Shown in pieces: positions 16,328 to 24,960 of a stretch of 64,000 nt of DNA. The notes below the pieces were generated by a model that searched no databases, was not told the origin of the DNA, and saw nothing but the letters and a program-made list of their open reading frames with translations. The stretch spans positions 372,001-436,000 of the forward strand of contig NZ_JAPKNA010000003.1 of NCBI RefSeq assembly GCF_026344135.1, given 5' to 3'. The position numbers and the translations under genes were made by a program. Position 1 is the first letter of the stretch. Each line of letters opens with the position of its first letter. This stretch comes from Alcaligenes parafaecalis. Lineage in GTDB: Bacteria; Pseudomonadota; Gammaproteobacteria; Burkholderiales; Burkholderiaceae_B.

Positions 16328-16729
16328 TCAAGTGGGGTTGGAGTGCAGGGCAATCAGAATCCAAACAGCCAGCATGCAGATCATGCCCAGAAAGCAGCCG
16401 CCCCACAGTCCCATCAGGGGCCATTTGATGCCCATGGGAACATCTTCGGGCTGTACGTGCTTGAGCAGACGGTTGGCATTGCCAAACAGCGAGCTTTGGC
16501 GTTTGGGAAAGTTCAGGCGCAGAAAATAATCCAGCAGCACGCCTGCTTTCAGGGAAAAGCTGAGTTTTTCCCAGGGATACTGGTCCAGATAAGGGTGACG
16601 CAACACCTGATTGCTGCGGCGCAGATTAAAAAGTAGCAAATACGCACCGGAGACCAGACTGGTCAGGGCACAGGCGATCATCAGGGTTCCGGCCAGGGGC
16701 AGGGCATAGCGTACAAAATCAGAGAGCAT
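16328..16729 (-). CDS. Small inner-membrane protein of unknown function
   Basis: 133 residues from ATG 16729. Two hydrophobic segments are clear: LPLAGTLMIACALTSLVSGAYLLLF near the N-terminus and LMGLWGGCFLGMICMLAVWILI near the C-terminus. Between them lies a cytosolic-looking loop of about 65 residues containing PYLDQYPWEKLSFSLKAG. I do not recognise the family. It lies between prpC and the GNAT gene, with an RBS-bearing 11-nt gap to the latter. A TTG at 16744 is an alternative start. Confidence 0.7.
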   Translation of the reverse strand: MLSDFVRYALPLAGTLMIACALTSLVSGAYLLLFNLRRSNQVLRHPYLDQYPWEKLSFSLKAGVLLDYFLRLNFPKRQSSLFGNANRLLKHVQPEDVPMGIKWPLMGLWGGCFLGMICMLAVWILIALHSNPT

Positions 16730-16745
16730 GGAAGTCACCAGCAAG

Positions 16746-16777
16746 ACGGCCCCGCCTGCGCAATGCAGCGGGGCCGT
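16746..16777 (-). other. Hairpin after prpC
   Basis: ACGGCCCCGC / GCGGGGCCGT, a 10-bp GC-rich stem with a 12-nt loop, 40 bp past the prpC stop. There is no T run, so it may be a leaky terminator or an mRNA 3'-end stabiliser rather than a full stop. Confidence 0.5.
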
Positions 16778-16817
16778 GAGTCAAATCACAGGCGAATAAT
16801 AGCCCAGGATCTGTGAC

Positions 16818-17981
16818 TTATGGGCGCTGATCCAGAGGCACAAAGCTCTGATTTTCAGGGCCAATGTAGTTGGCGGTAGGACGAATAATCTTGTTGTCCA
16901 CGCGCTGCTCAATCACGTGAGCCGCCCAGCCAGCCGTACGCGCGATCACGAACAAAGGCGTGAACATGGCAGTAGGCACGCCCATGGTGTGGTAGGACAC
17001 GGCCGAGAACCAGTCCAGATTGGGGAACATTTTTTTCACTTCCCACATCACGCTTTCCAGACGCTCGGCAATGTCGAACATGCGGGTGTTGCCATCGGCC
17101 ACGGCCAGCTCTTTGGCTACCGATTTGATGACTTCGTTGCGTGGGTCGGAGATGGTGTAGACGGGGTGACCGAAGCCAATAATGACTTCCTTGTTTTCCA
17201 CGCGCTTGCGAATGTCTTCTTCAGCCTGGTCGGGGTTCTCGTAGCGCTTCTGGATTTCAAAAGCTACTTCGTTGGCACCGCCGTGCTTGGGACCGCGCAG
17301 GGCACCGATAGCACCGGCAATGGCGGAGTAGAAGTCCGAACCCGTACCGGCGATAACGCGGCTGGTAAAGGTGGAGGCGTTGAACTCGTGCTCGGCGTAC
17401 AGGTTCAGCGACACGTGCATGGCTTTCTCCCACTCGGCCGATGGCTTCTCGCCATGCAGCAGGTGCAGGAAGTGCGCGCCGATGCTGTCATCGTCAGTCT
17501 GCACATCAATCATTTCGCCGTTGTGGCTGTAGTGGTACCAGTACAGCAGGGCCGAACCCAGGCAAGCCATCAGACGGTCGGCGATGTCGCGCGCGTCGGG
17601 CAGGTTGTGGTCGTCTTTTTCAGGCAGCACGCAACCCAGAACCGACACGGCAGTGCGCATCACATCCATAGGGTGGCTGTGGGCAGGCAGGGTTTCCAGC
17701 GCGGTTTGCAGGGCCAGAGGCAGGCCGCGCAGACGCTTGAGTTTTTGCTTGTACGCGCGCAGTTCGTCGCGGTTGGGCAATTTGCCGTGAATCAGCAAAT
17801 GGGCCACTTCTTCAAATTCGCAAGCCTGGGCCAGATCCAAGATGTCGTAGCCGCGGTAGTGCAAGTCATTGCCACTGCGACCGACCGTGCACAAGGCGGT
17901 ATTACCTGCGACAACGCCAGACAGGGCCACCGATTTCTTGGGTTTGAAGCCAGTGCTAGGGGTGTTCTCAGTACTACTCAT
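16818..17981 (-). CDS. prpC: 2-Methylcitrate synthase
   Basis: 387 residues, the size of PrpC rather than the roughly 430-residue GltA present elsewhere in the window. It condenses propionyl-CoA with oxaloacetate. Diagnostic PrpC sequence is HEFNASTFTSRVIAGTGSD; catalytic residues are the His in that block, the His in IGFGHPVYTISDPR, and Asp in NLDWFSAVSYH. It is preceded by prpB (104-nt gap with a stem-loop). Expression should follow the sigma-54 promoter upstream of prpB under PrpR. Confidence 0.96.
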   Translation of the reverse strand: MSSTENTPSTGFKPKKSVALSGVVAGNTALCTVGRSGNDLHYRGYDILDLAQACEFEEVAHLLIHGKLPNRDELRAYKQKLKRLRGLPLALQTALETLPAHSHPMDVMRTAVSVLGCVLPEKDDHNLPDARDIADRLMACLGSALLYWYHYSHNGEMIDVQTDDDSIGAHFLHLLHGEKPSAEWEKAMHVSLNLYAEHEFNASTFTSRVIAGTGSDFYSAIAGAIGALRGPKHGGANEVAFEIQKRYENPDQAEEDIRKRVENKEVIIGFGHPVYTISDPRNEVIKSVAKELAVADGNTRMFDIAERLESVMWEVKKMFPNLDWFSAVSYHTMGVPTAMFTPLFVIARTAGWAAHVIEQRVDNKIIRPTANYIGPENQSFVPLDQRP

Positions 17982-18001
17982 AAAGGTCTCCTGGTTGCTG
18001 G

Positions 18002-18024
18002 GCAGCCAGCACGAGGCTGGCTGC
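18002..18024 (-). other. Intercistronic stem-loop prpB-prpC
   Basis: GCAGCCAGC / GCTGGCTGC, perfect 9-bp stem with an ACGAG loop, in the 104-nt gap between prpB and prpC. No T tract follows, so it is more likely an RNA-stability or processing element. Confidence 0.4.
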
Positions 18025-18085
18025 TGAATGGGGTTTTAGCCGCACGAAGGCCCTGTCAAAGGGCCGGGCGGGAGCCTGTGGCGGC

Positions 18086-18985
18086 TCAGGACTTCTTGTT
18101 TTTCTGGAACAGCTTGTCGAGGCTTTGCTCGTAAGCATGGTAGCCGATACGATCGTACAGTTCTTCACGAGTCTGCATCAAATCGATGACATTTTTTTGA
18201 TGTCCGTCACGACGGATCGCCTGGTAGACAGTTTCGGCGGCCTTGTTCATGGCGCGGAAGGCGGACAGGGGGTAGAGCACCATGGCTACATTGGCCGAAG
18301 CCAGTTCTTCCACGGTGAACAAGGGGGTTTGACCGAACTCGGTAATGTTGGCCAGCACAGGCACATTCAGAGTTTCGGTAAAGCGACGGTAGGTGTCCAG
18401 GTCGTAGCAGGCTTCAGCAAAAATGCCGTCTGCACCTGCTTCCACGCAAGCCTGGGCACGTTCCAGAGCGGCGTCCACGCCTTCAACTGCAATCGCATCA
18501 GTACGAGCCATGATGAAAAAATCCGGGTCGGTACGAGCATCGACAGCAGCTTTCACACGGTCGGCCATTTCGCCGGTGCTGACGATCTCTTTACCGGGGC
18601 GGTGACCGCAACGCTTGGCACCGACCTGGTCTTCAATGTGGCAAGCGGCTGCGCCGAACTTGATCAGGCTTTTAATGGTACGGGCGATGTTGAAGGCCGA
18701 GGCACCAAAGCCGGTATCAATGTCCACCATCAAAGGCAGGTCGCACACATCGGTAATGCGACGAATGTCAGTCAGCACGTCGTCCAGGGTGTTGATGCCC
18801 AGATCGGGCAAACCCAGAGAGCCAGCAGCCACACCGCCGCCCGACAGGTAAATGGCACGGTAGCCGGCGCGTTGGGCCAGCAAAGCGTGGTTGGCGTTGA
18901 TGGCGCCAATGATTTGCAAAGGCTGCTCTTCACGCAAGGCCTGGCGGAAACGGGCGCCTGCCGATGTCAGTTGGTTTTGGCTCAT
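18086..18985 (-). CDS. prpB: 2-Methylisocitrate lyase
   Basis: A 299-residue member of the isocitrate lyase/PEP mutase superfamily that splits 2-methylisocitrate to pyruvate and succinate. The catalytic loop GAKRCGHRPGKEIV contains the KRCGH motif. LMVDIDTGFGASAFNIART and CHIEDQ carry the Mg2+-binding acidic residues. It is the first gene of the leftward prpBC unit, with a textbook sigma-54 promoter about 70 bp upstream and a PrpR-type palindrome beyond it. Confidence 0.97.
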   Translation of the reverse strand: MSQNQLTSAGARFRQALREEQPLQIIGAINANHALLAQRAGYRAIYLSGGGVAAGSLGLPDLGINTLDDVLTDIRRITDVCDLPLMVDIDTGFGASAFNIARTIKSLIKFGAAACHIEDQVGAKRCGHRPGKEIVSTGEMADRVKAAVDARTDPDFFIMARTDAIAVEGVDAALERAQACVEAGADGIFAEACYDLDTYRRFTETLNVPVLANITEFGQTPLFTVEELASANVAMVLYPLSAFRAMNKAAETVYQAIRRDGHQKNVIDLMQTREELYDRIGYHAYEQSLDKLFQKNKKS

Positions 18986-19053
18986 TTGGGGCTCCAGATC
19001 ACAAGATAAGAAAATGTCGTCAGCGTGATGCTGCGAAGGGTTGTTTCTACTAA

Positions 19054-19069
19054 AGCAAATGCTGTGCCA
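19054..19069 (-). promoter_or_regulatory. Sigma-54 promoter of prpBC
   Basis: On the minus strand the sequence is TGGCACAGCATTTGCT, matching the -24/-12 consensus with GG-N10-GC spacing. The predicted start is roughly 55-60 nt upstream of the prpB ATG. PrpR encoded next door is a sigma-54 activator, which fits. Confidence 0.88.
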
Positions 19070-19177
19070 AGTTCAGTTGTGGAGGCGATGAAATACCTGA
19101 AGCCAGACGAGGCGGGGTTTCTTCCGCGGTCTGCTGCTGTTATTTCTTTCTGTGAATACTGCGTTCTTCTGTTTTGT

Positions 19178-19205
19178 GTTTCAATATTGAAACGTAATTT
19201 GAAAC
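19178..19205. promoter_or_regulatory. PrpR binding site (palindrome plus half-site)
   Basis: A perfect 16-bp palindrome GTTTCAATATTGAAAC (19178-19193) followed by a half-site TTTGAAAC (19198-19205). It lies about 110-120 bp upstream of the sigma-54 promoter, the expected place for an enhancer, and 33-61 bp from the prpR start, so prpR may also be autoregulated. Confidence 0.75.
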
Positions 19206-19238
19206 AATGTCGCATTGTTGATGCTTGGGTGAAACCGC

Positions 19239-21152
19239 ATGCCTTATCCTTCTTCCCCTCCTGCCCGTCTGCGTCTGGTGGCTTTTGGTCTGCATGGACT
19301 GCGTTCCCTCTTGGAAGAGTTGGTGCCGCAGTTTCGCGCCCAGGCCGAAATCCTGATCGTGGACAAAGCCTATGGCGAGGCCGTGGAAGCCGTGCAGGTT
19401 TTGCGACAAACAGGTGAAATCGACGTTCTGGTGTCCGCCGGTTCCAACGGCAGTTATTTGCGCGAACATCTGGACTTGCCGGTGGTGCTGGTGCACCCCG
19501 GTGGCTTTGACATTATGGGTAGTCTGGCCTCGGCACAGGCTGAGCGCAAAGCCGTAGTGACTTATGGAGAAATGCCGCTGGAACTGATGGAGTTCGTGCA
19601 GCGTTTTGATCTGCCTGTGGAGCTACGCAGCTATCGTAGTGAAGCCGATGCACGTAGCTGTGTTCAGGATTTGAAAGAGCTGGGTGTGGAGTGGGTGCTG
19701 GCACCCGGTTTGGTGGTGGATTTGGCGCGCGAGAACCAGATGGAAGGCGTGCTGCTGTATTCACAAGGAGCAGTGCGGCAGGCACTGGAATCCGCTATCG
19801 AACTGGCCCGCGTTGCTCGCGCCGAAGCGGCTCGTCGGGATCGCTTGAATACGATTCTGGCGCAGTTGCGTGACGGTGTGGTGTCAGTGGACAGGGACGA
19901 GCGTATTGAAACCGTTAACCCGGCGATGGAGGCCTGGTTGGGGCAACCGGCGCAAGCCATGATTGGCCGCCGCTTGGGTTCCTTGTATCCCGAGCTGGAT
20001 CTGGCGGGCACGCTGCGCAGTCTGGACGTGCAACTGGATACCGTGCAACAAGTGGGCGGCCGTACCGCGATCGTTACCCGCATGCCGATTCTGGAGCAGG
20101 GGCGCTTGAGCGGGGCGGTGTTGCTGTGTCAGGACCCGGCAGCGATTCAACGACTGGACCGCAGCTTGCGCTCGCGCAGTCAGCAAGCGGCATCGCGTCA
20201 TGCCCGGTACGAGCTGTCTGATCTGGTGGGGCAGAGCTCGCCCATGCGCAAGCTGCGAGCTCAGGCTCAGGCTTGTGCACAAAGCACAGCGACGACCTTG
20301 ATCATTGGCGAGAGTGGTACAGGCAAGGAACTGCTGGCCCAAGGAATTCACAGTGCCAGCGCCAGACGTGCACAACCTTTTGTGGCAGTGAACTGCGCGG
20401 CGTTCCCCGACAGCCTGCTGGAAAGCGAGTTGTTCGGTTATGTGGAAGGCGCATTTACAGGTTCCAGCCGGGGCGGCAAAGTCGGGCTGGTGGAAGCGGC
20501 TCACACCGGCACCCTGTTTCTGGACGAGATCGGGGAAATGCCCTTGCCACTGCAAACCCGTTTGCTGCGGGTGCTGCAGGAAAAAGAAGTCCTGCGCATC
20601 GGGGCGATTGAGCCAACGCCCGTCGATGTGCGCGTGATTGCGGCCACTCACCGTGATCTGGCCGCGCAAGTTAAAGAAGGCGTGTTCCGTCAGGATCTGT
20701 TTTATCGCCTGAATATTCTGGTGCTGCGCTTGCCACCTTTGCGTCTGCGCACCCAGGACTTGCCGGAACTGGTGGAGCATCTCTTGGCAAAAGTGGCCCA
20801 GCGTTTGGGTGGAGCCGTTACGCTGAATTCCGATTGGCTGGCTGAACTGCTGGAACTGGGCCGTCACTACACGTGGCCCGGCAATATCCGCGAGCTGGAA
20901 AACCTGATCGAACGCTTGATGGTCTTGGGCACAGTGCAAGGTGATCAGGCCGTGGTGCTGGAAGATATTGCGCCGGAGCTGCGGGCGGTAGTGGCAGAGC
21001 CCGCCATGCCTGCGCTGCGTGATCAGCAAGAGCGCAGCGAGCAGGAGCATCTGGCCAAGGTGCTGGAAGAGTGTGGGGGTAATCGCGCCCTGGCCGCCCA
21101 GCAACTGGGGATTAGTCGCAGTACTTTGTGGCGGAAGTTGCGTAAAGGCTGA
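19239..21152 (+). CDS. prpR: Propionate catabolism operon regulator PrpR (sigma-54 activator)
   Basis: 637 residues in the classic PrpR layout. A PrpR_N sensor domain covers about 1-180 (SAGSNGSYLREHLDLPVVLV); a PAS-like segment about 195-310 follows (LAQLRDGVVSVDRDERIETVNPA). The AAA+ domain (about 330-560) has Walker A GESGTGKE, Walker B GTLFLDEIGEM and the sigma-54 contact loop GAFTGSSRGG. A Fis-type helix-turn-helix is at the C-terminus (NRALAAQQLGISRSTLWRKL). The loop reads GAFTGS rather than GAFTGA, as in other PrpR proteins. 2-Methylcitrate is the known co-activator in enterobacteria. Divergent from prpBC. Confidence 0.96.
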   Translation: MPYPSSPPARLRLVAFGLHGLRSLLEELVPQFRAQAEILIVDKAYGEAVEAVQVLRQTGEIDVLVSAGSNGSYLREHLDLPVVLVHPGGFDIMGSLASAQAERKAVVTYGEMPLELMEFVQRFDLPVELRSYRSEADARSCVQDLKELGVEWVLAPGLVVDLARENQMEGVLLYSQGAVRQALESAIELARVARAEAARRDRLNTILAQLRDGVVSVDRDERIETVNPAMEAWLGQPAQAMIGRRLGSLYPELDLAGTLRSLDVQLDTVQQVGGRTAIVTRMPILEQGRLSGAVLLCQDPAAIQRLDRSLRSRSQQAASRHARYELSDLVGQSSPMRKLRAQAQACAQSTATTLIIGESGTGKELLAQGIHSASARRAQPFVAVNCAAFPDSLLESELFGYVEGAFTGSSRGGKVGLVEAAHTGTLFLDEIGEMPLPLQTRLLRVLQEKEVLRIGAIEPTPVDVRVIAATHRDLAAQVKEGVFRQDLFYRLNILVLRLPPLRLRTQDLPELVEHLLAKVAQRLGGAVTLNSDWLAELLELGRHYTWPGNIRELENLIERLMVLGTVQGDQAVVLEDIAPELRAVVAEPAMPALRDQQERSEQEHLAKVLEECGGNRALAAQQLGISRSTLWRKLRKG

Positions 21153-21219
21153 TGGGCTCGTCAATACTTCTTGGGGGGCAAGCAAAGCCCATCCGCCGCC
21201 GTTTCCTTTAAGACTGGTT

Positions 21220-22668
21220 TTAGTGCCGATTGATTCTGCTTAAAGCTATCAAGAGCAAGCTGACCAGCAAGGAGGCCACCAGGTTATACGTCAGCCCCAT
21301 GCCAAAGGCAGAGACATAGTGCTCAGCCTGACTTAGGGCAGCGCTGCCTGTGTTTCGTCCGGCATTAAACAGGAAGCCGACCACGGCAACCCCCAGGGCG
21401 GCTCCAATTTGCTGAATGCTGGAGATCACTCCCGAAGCCATGCCAGCTTGAGTCTCGTCGATAAAGCCCAGTATTAGATTCAGTAAGGGCGTCATGATCA
21501 GGCCTTGGCTGGCCCCCAGGAAAATCAAGGCAGGAATCAGGTGGGCAGGCTCCAATTGTGCGCCTGCCCAAGCCACTTGGCTGATTAGCCAGGCAAAGGA
21601 GAGGGCGTAGCCTATCGCTCCCGCCGTAATAGCCTGGGTGCCGTAGCGGGTGACAAGGCGTGGCGCGTAAAGAGAGGCAGCAATAAAGCCTACGCTGGCG
21701 GGTGCAAATATGCTGCCTGCGTGGAAAGGACTTAAGCCAAAGCCGCTTTGCAGTAATAAGGCAAAGCAGAGGAAAAAAGAGCTGGCGGTGGAGTAGACCA
21801 GCAAGACCAATAGGGCGCCCAGAGCAAAGCGGGGCTGCGTCAGCAGTTGCATATCGACCAAGGGCAAATGCCCGGTGCGTCGGCGTCTTTCCTGGTGCCG
21901 GTAAAAAACAAACAGCAAGGCAATTGAGGCCACCAGACTCGTCAGGCTGGAAAGGGGCCAGCCATGCTCCGAGCTTTGGATGATAGGGATCAGTAACAGG
22001 CTTAGGCTCAGGCTGATCAGCATGACACCCGTGCCGTCCAGTCCCTGGTTTTGAGGGCCTCGGGTTTCAGGGATATAGCGCGCCTCCGCAATCGCCAGTA
22101 GACCAATCGGGATGTTGATCAGAAAGATGTTGCGCCAACCCAGCTCAAACAGATCTGCGTGAATCAGCCAGCCTCCCAGTATCTGTCCCGCAATAGCGGC
22201 CAGACCCAGCGTCATGCCCAGCAGGCCGAAGGCGCGACGGCTGTCATCGCCGTCAAAGTTGACCCGAATGGAAGCATAGACTTGGGGAAAGAGCAGGGCG
22301 GCAGCCAGGCCCTGCAATACCCTGGCGATGATCAGCAAAAAAGCATTGGGTGCCAGGCCGCATAGGGCAGAGGCCAGCGTAAAGCCTGCCATGCCGATGA
22401 TAAAGAGCTTGCGACGGCCAAATAAATCGCCCAGTCGTCCTCCCGTAATCAGCAGCACGCCAAAAGCCAGTTCGTAGCCCGCCACGATAAAGCCGATCTG
22501 GCTAAAGCTGGCGCCCAGTTGGCTCTGAATATTTGGGATAGCGACATTGACGACGAATAGATCAAAAATGGTGACGAAGCCCGCCAGAAGTAGCACGGAC
22601 AGGCCCAGCCAGGGCGGGGTGTTTTGGGTGGCTGGATGTGTGTTTGGGGAATACGGCTTGGAGCTCAT
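21220..22668 (-). CDS. MFS drug:H+ antiporter, DHA2 (EmrB/QacA-like), 14 TM
   Basis: 482 residues from ATG 22668. Motif A-like GGRLGDLFGRRKLFIIGMAG follows TM2, and the central break with extra helices gives about 14 membrane segments, as in DHA2 exporters. TM1 begins WLGLSVLLLAGFVTIFDLFVVNVAIPNIQ, a strong DHA2 signature. It is divergent from an XRE/MmyB regulator with a 101-bp gap, suggesting local control. The substrate is unknown. An in-frame TTG 51 bp upstream is possible but has no obvious ribosome site. Confidence 0.92.
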   Translation of the reverse strand: MSSKPYSPNTHPATQNTPPWLGLSVLLLAGFVTIFDLFVVNVAIPNIQSQLGASFSQIGFIVAGYELAFGVLLITGGRLGDLFGRRKLFIIGMAGFTLASALCGLAPNAFLLIIARVLQGLAAALLFPQVYASIRVNFDGDDSRRAFGLLGMTLGLAAIAGQILGGWLIHADLFELGWRNIFLINIPIGLLAIAEARYIPETRGPQNQGLDGTGVMLISLSLSLLLIPIIQSSEHGWPLSSLTSLVASIALLFVFYRHQERRRRTGHLPLVDMQLLTQPRFALGALLVLLVYSTASSFFLCFALLLQSGFGLSPFHAGSIFAPASVGFIAASLYAPRLVTRYGTQAITAGAIGYALSFAWLISQVAWAGAQLEPAHLIPALIFLGASQGLIMTPLLNLILGFIDETQAGMASGVISSIQQIGAALGVAVVGFLFNAGRNTGSAALSQAEHYVSAFGMGLTYNLVASLLVSLLLIALSRINRH

Positions 22669-22769
22669 GATGCTTGTTTGAGGTGGAAACCCGTGTATTC
22701 TTGAACTCTTTTTAAGCAATTACAATTTAACTGTTTATGCTATTACTTAAAGCAACGGGGTCTTGAGTC

Positions 22770-23585
22770 ATGAGAACGCTGGAACGAACGCGCCCGGATT
22801 TGGCAGCCTTCTTGCGTGCATGCCGTGAACGCCTCTTGCCGGAGGAAGTGGGTTTGCCCAGTGGAGGGCGCCGCCGTACGCCGGGGCTGCGCCGTGAGGA
22901 AGTGGCCGCTTTGGCGGGAGTGGGGCTGACCTGGTACACCTGGTTGGAGCAAGGGCGTGATATTGGAGTGTCGGCCAGCTTTCTGGATAATTTGGCGCGT
23001 GTTCTGAAACTGGATGCGGCCGAGAGGCGGCATTTGTTTTTGCTGGCGCATGAGCGCCTGCCTGCCGAGCCAGGAATTACCTGGTGTGTCTTGCCGCCGT
23101 TGGTGCGACGCTTGATGCACGACTTGCCTCATCCGGCTTTTGTCTTGAATTTACGCTGGGATGTCTTGGGCTTTAATGCCTTGGCGGATGATCTGCTGGA
23201 CTTGGGGGCGTATCCGGATGGGCAGCGCAATTTTCTGTGGCAGATGTTTACGAACCCCGCTTTGCACATGCGCTTTGTGCCCTGGGAATCGCAGGCGCTG
23301 GAGATGTTGTCCAGTTTTCGTCGAGACTTTGCTCGGGCCACAGACGGTACGGACATTCATGAACTGGCTAATGAGCTCAAGCGCGTGTCACCGGAATTCA
23401 AAATGTGGTGGGAGCAGCATGATGTGCATCCGTCTTGTGGTGCGCTACGCACATTGCTGGTAGATGGGGAGTTGCGCGAGTTTGAGCAGACCTCGCTCAT
23501 CATTGATGAGAGTCGGCATTTGCGTATGGTGGTGTACGTGCAGCCTTCGCAGCAAGGTCAAGGCGATGGGGGCGGTCCACGCTAG
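22770..23585 (+). CDS. XRE-type regulator with MmyB-like ligand domain
   Basis: 271 residues. The N-terminal helix-turn-helix (about 10-75) includes RTPGLRREEVAALAGVGLTWYTWLEQGRD, the hallmark of this group. The C-terminal half (PLVRRLMHDLPHPAFVLNLRWDVLGFNALA through the DVHPSCGALR block) matches the MmyB-like domain, a PAS-like fold thought to bind a hydrophobic ligand. It is divergent from the MFS exporter and often found beside an oxidoreductase or transporter it controls. The effector is unknown. Confidence 0.92.
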   Translation: MRTLERTRPDLAAFLRACRERLLPEEVGLPSGGRRRTPGLRREEVAALAGVGLTWYTWLEQGRDIGVSASFLDNLARVLKLDAAERRHLFLLAHERLPAEPGITWCVLPPLVRRLMHDLPHPAFVLNLRWDVLGFNALADDLLDLGAYPDGQRNFLWQMFTNPALHMRFVPWESQALEMLSSFRRDFARATDGTDIHELANELKRVSPEFKMWWEQHDVHPSCGALRTLLVDGELREFEQTSLIIDESRHLRMVVYVQPSQQGQGDGGGPR

Positions 23586-23674
23586 TATTGTGCAGAGCTT
23601 GTAGAACGCAAGTGGTGAGTGCTTAGTACTGCTTTGATGTTAATAGCAGGATCCTGGTTTTACGTGTTGAGTTC

Positions 23675-23762
23675 CAGCATTCAGCATCAAGCACTAAGCA
23701 TCGAGTAGCAGGCGTTAGAGATCAGGCGTCAGGTATCACACATTAGACGGTAGGCATCAGGC
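23675..23762. repeat. Degenerate 7-bp tandem repeat array
   Basis: Reading from 23675 in steps of seven gives CAGCATT, CAGCATC, AAGCACT, AAGCATC, GAGTAGC, AGGCGTT, AGAGATC, AGGCGTC, AGGTATC, ACACATT, AGACGGT, AGGCATC and a final AGGC. That is about 12.5 units with consensus ARGCATC and no length change between units. A related, inverted stretch (CATCAAAGCAGTACTAAGCA on the minus strand, about 23618-23637) precedes it. It fills most of the 227-bp gap between the XRE gene and the mdh terminator. Confidence 0.7.
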
Positions 23763-23793
23763 AAAAAAAATCCCCGCCGATCAGGCGGGGATT
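23763..23793 (-). terminator. mdh terminator
   Basis: Stem AATCCCCGCC / GGCGGGGATT with a five-base loop, followed on the minus strand by a run of eight T. It lies 20 bp past the mdh stop. Confidence 0.92.
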
Positions 23794-23812
23794 GCAGACA
23801 CTGACGGCTTAA

Positions 23813-24802
23813 TTAGCCCAGCAGGTCTTTCACACCGTCGCGCTCTTCCAGCAGCTCGTTCAGGGTGTGGTCCATGCGCTCACGCGAGAAGGCGTCGATT
23901 TCCAAGCCTTCAACACGCTTGTACTCACCGTTTTCGGTGGTCACAGGCACGCCGTAGATGATGCCTTCAGGAATGCCGTAGGAGCCGTCCGAAGGAACAC
24001 CCATGGTGACCCATTTGCCGTTGGAGCCCAGGACCCAGTCACGCACGTGGTCGATGGCCGCGTTGGCAGCCGAAGCAGCCGAGGACAGGCCACGGGCTTC
24101 GATGATGGCGGCGCCACGTTTGCCCACGGTGGGGATGAAGGTTTCGCGGTTCCAGGCCTGATCGTTGATGATCGCGTCGATCTTCTCGCCGTTCACGGTA
24201 GCGAAACGGGTGTCAGGGTACATGGTGGGCGAGTGGTTGCCCCACACAATCAGGTTCTCGATGTCAGCAACAGCCTTGCCGGACTTGGTGGCCAACTGCG
24301 ACAGAGCGCGGTTGTGGTCCAGACGCAGCATGGCGGTGAAGTTCTTTGCTGGCAGATCAGGAGCCGACTTCATGGCGATGTAGGCGTTGGTGTTGGCAGG
24401 GTTGCCGACCACCAGCACTTTCACGTCACGGCTGGCCACTTTGTTCAGGGCACGGCCTTGTGCAGTGAAGATCTGGGCGTTGAAGGCCAGCAGATCTTTA
24501 CGCTCCATGCCTGGGCCGCGAGGACGGGCACCGACCAGCAGGGCGATATCAACATCCTTGAATGCGGTTTCAGGGTCGCTGTGGGCGGACATACCTTGCA
24601 GCAGCGGGAAGGCGCAGTCGTCCAGTTCCATCATGACGCCCTTCAGGGCCTTTTGGGCTTTCTCGTCGGCGAGTTCCAGCAACTGCAGGATTACAGGCTG
24701 GTCTTTGCCCAGCATTTCGCCAGAGGCGATGCGAAACAGCAGGGCGTAACCAATCTGGCCAGCAGCGCCGGTAACGGCGACACGCATTGCGGGTTTGGAC
24801 AT
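23813..24802 (-). CDS. mdh: Malate dehydrogenase (NAD)
   Basis: 329 residues from the ATG at 24802 (MSKPAMRVAVTGAAGQIGYALLFRIASGEML), the standard length of the cytosolic-type bacterial enzyme. It oxidises malate to oxaloacetate. The Rossmann motif TGAAGQIG, the substrate-binding loop GARPRGPGMERKDLL and the catalytic His region VWGNHSPTMYPD are present. The open frame extends upstream but the shorter start matches the family. It is divergent from gntR, and a 21-bp dyad identical to the acnB one lies about 160 bp upstream. Confidence 0.97.
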   Translation of the reverse strand: MSKPAMRVAVTGAAGQIGYALLFRIASGEMLGKDQPVILQLLELADEKAQKALKGVMMELDDCAFPLLQGMSAHSDPETAFKDVDIALLVGARPRGPGMERKDLLAFNAQIFTAQGRALNKVASRDVKVLVVGNPANTNAYIAMKSAPDLPAKNFTAMLRLDHNRALSQLATKSGKAVADIENLIVWGNHSPTMYPDTRFATVNGEKIDAIINDQAWNRETFIPTVGKRGAAIIEARGLSSAASAANAAIDHVRDWVLGSNGKWVTMGVPSDGSYGIPEGIIYGVPVTTENGEYKRVEGLEIDAFSRERMDHTLNELLEERDGVKDLLG

Positions 24803-24960
24803 GAGAGTAAGACTCCGTTTTTGGGTTTGAAGACGGTGACGAAAAACACAGTTTAAATCTTTTGCTGACCGGTCGGCTGGCGTGGAAAACGGTTTTTCGC
24901 AAGAGGAAAAGCCTCTTTTTTCACTGCGCAGACTAGACCAAAACGATAGCGGCGTCAAAC

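Noticed and set aside
24901..24917. AAGAGG/CCTCTT hairpin with T tract in the mdh-gntR gap
   Set aside because: Only 6 bp of stem, and no gene reads into it on the plus strand that would need a terminator.
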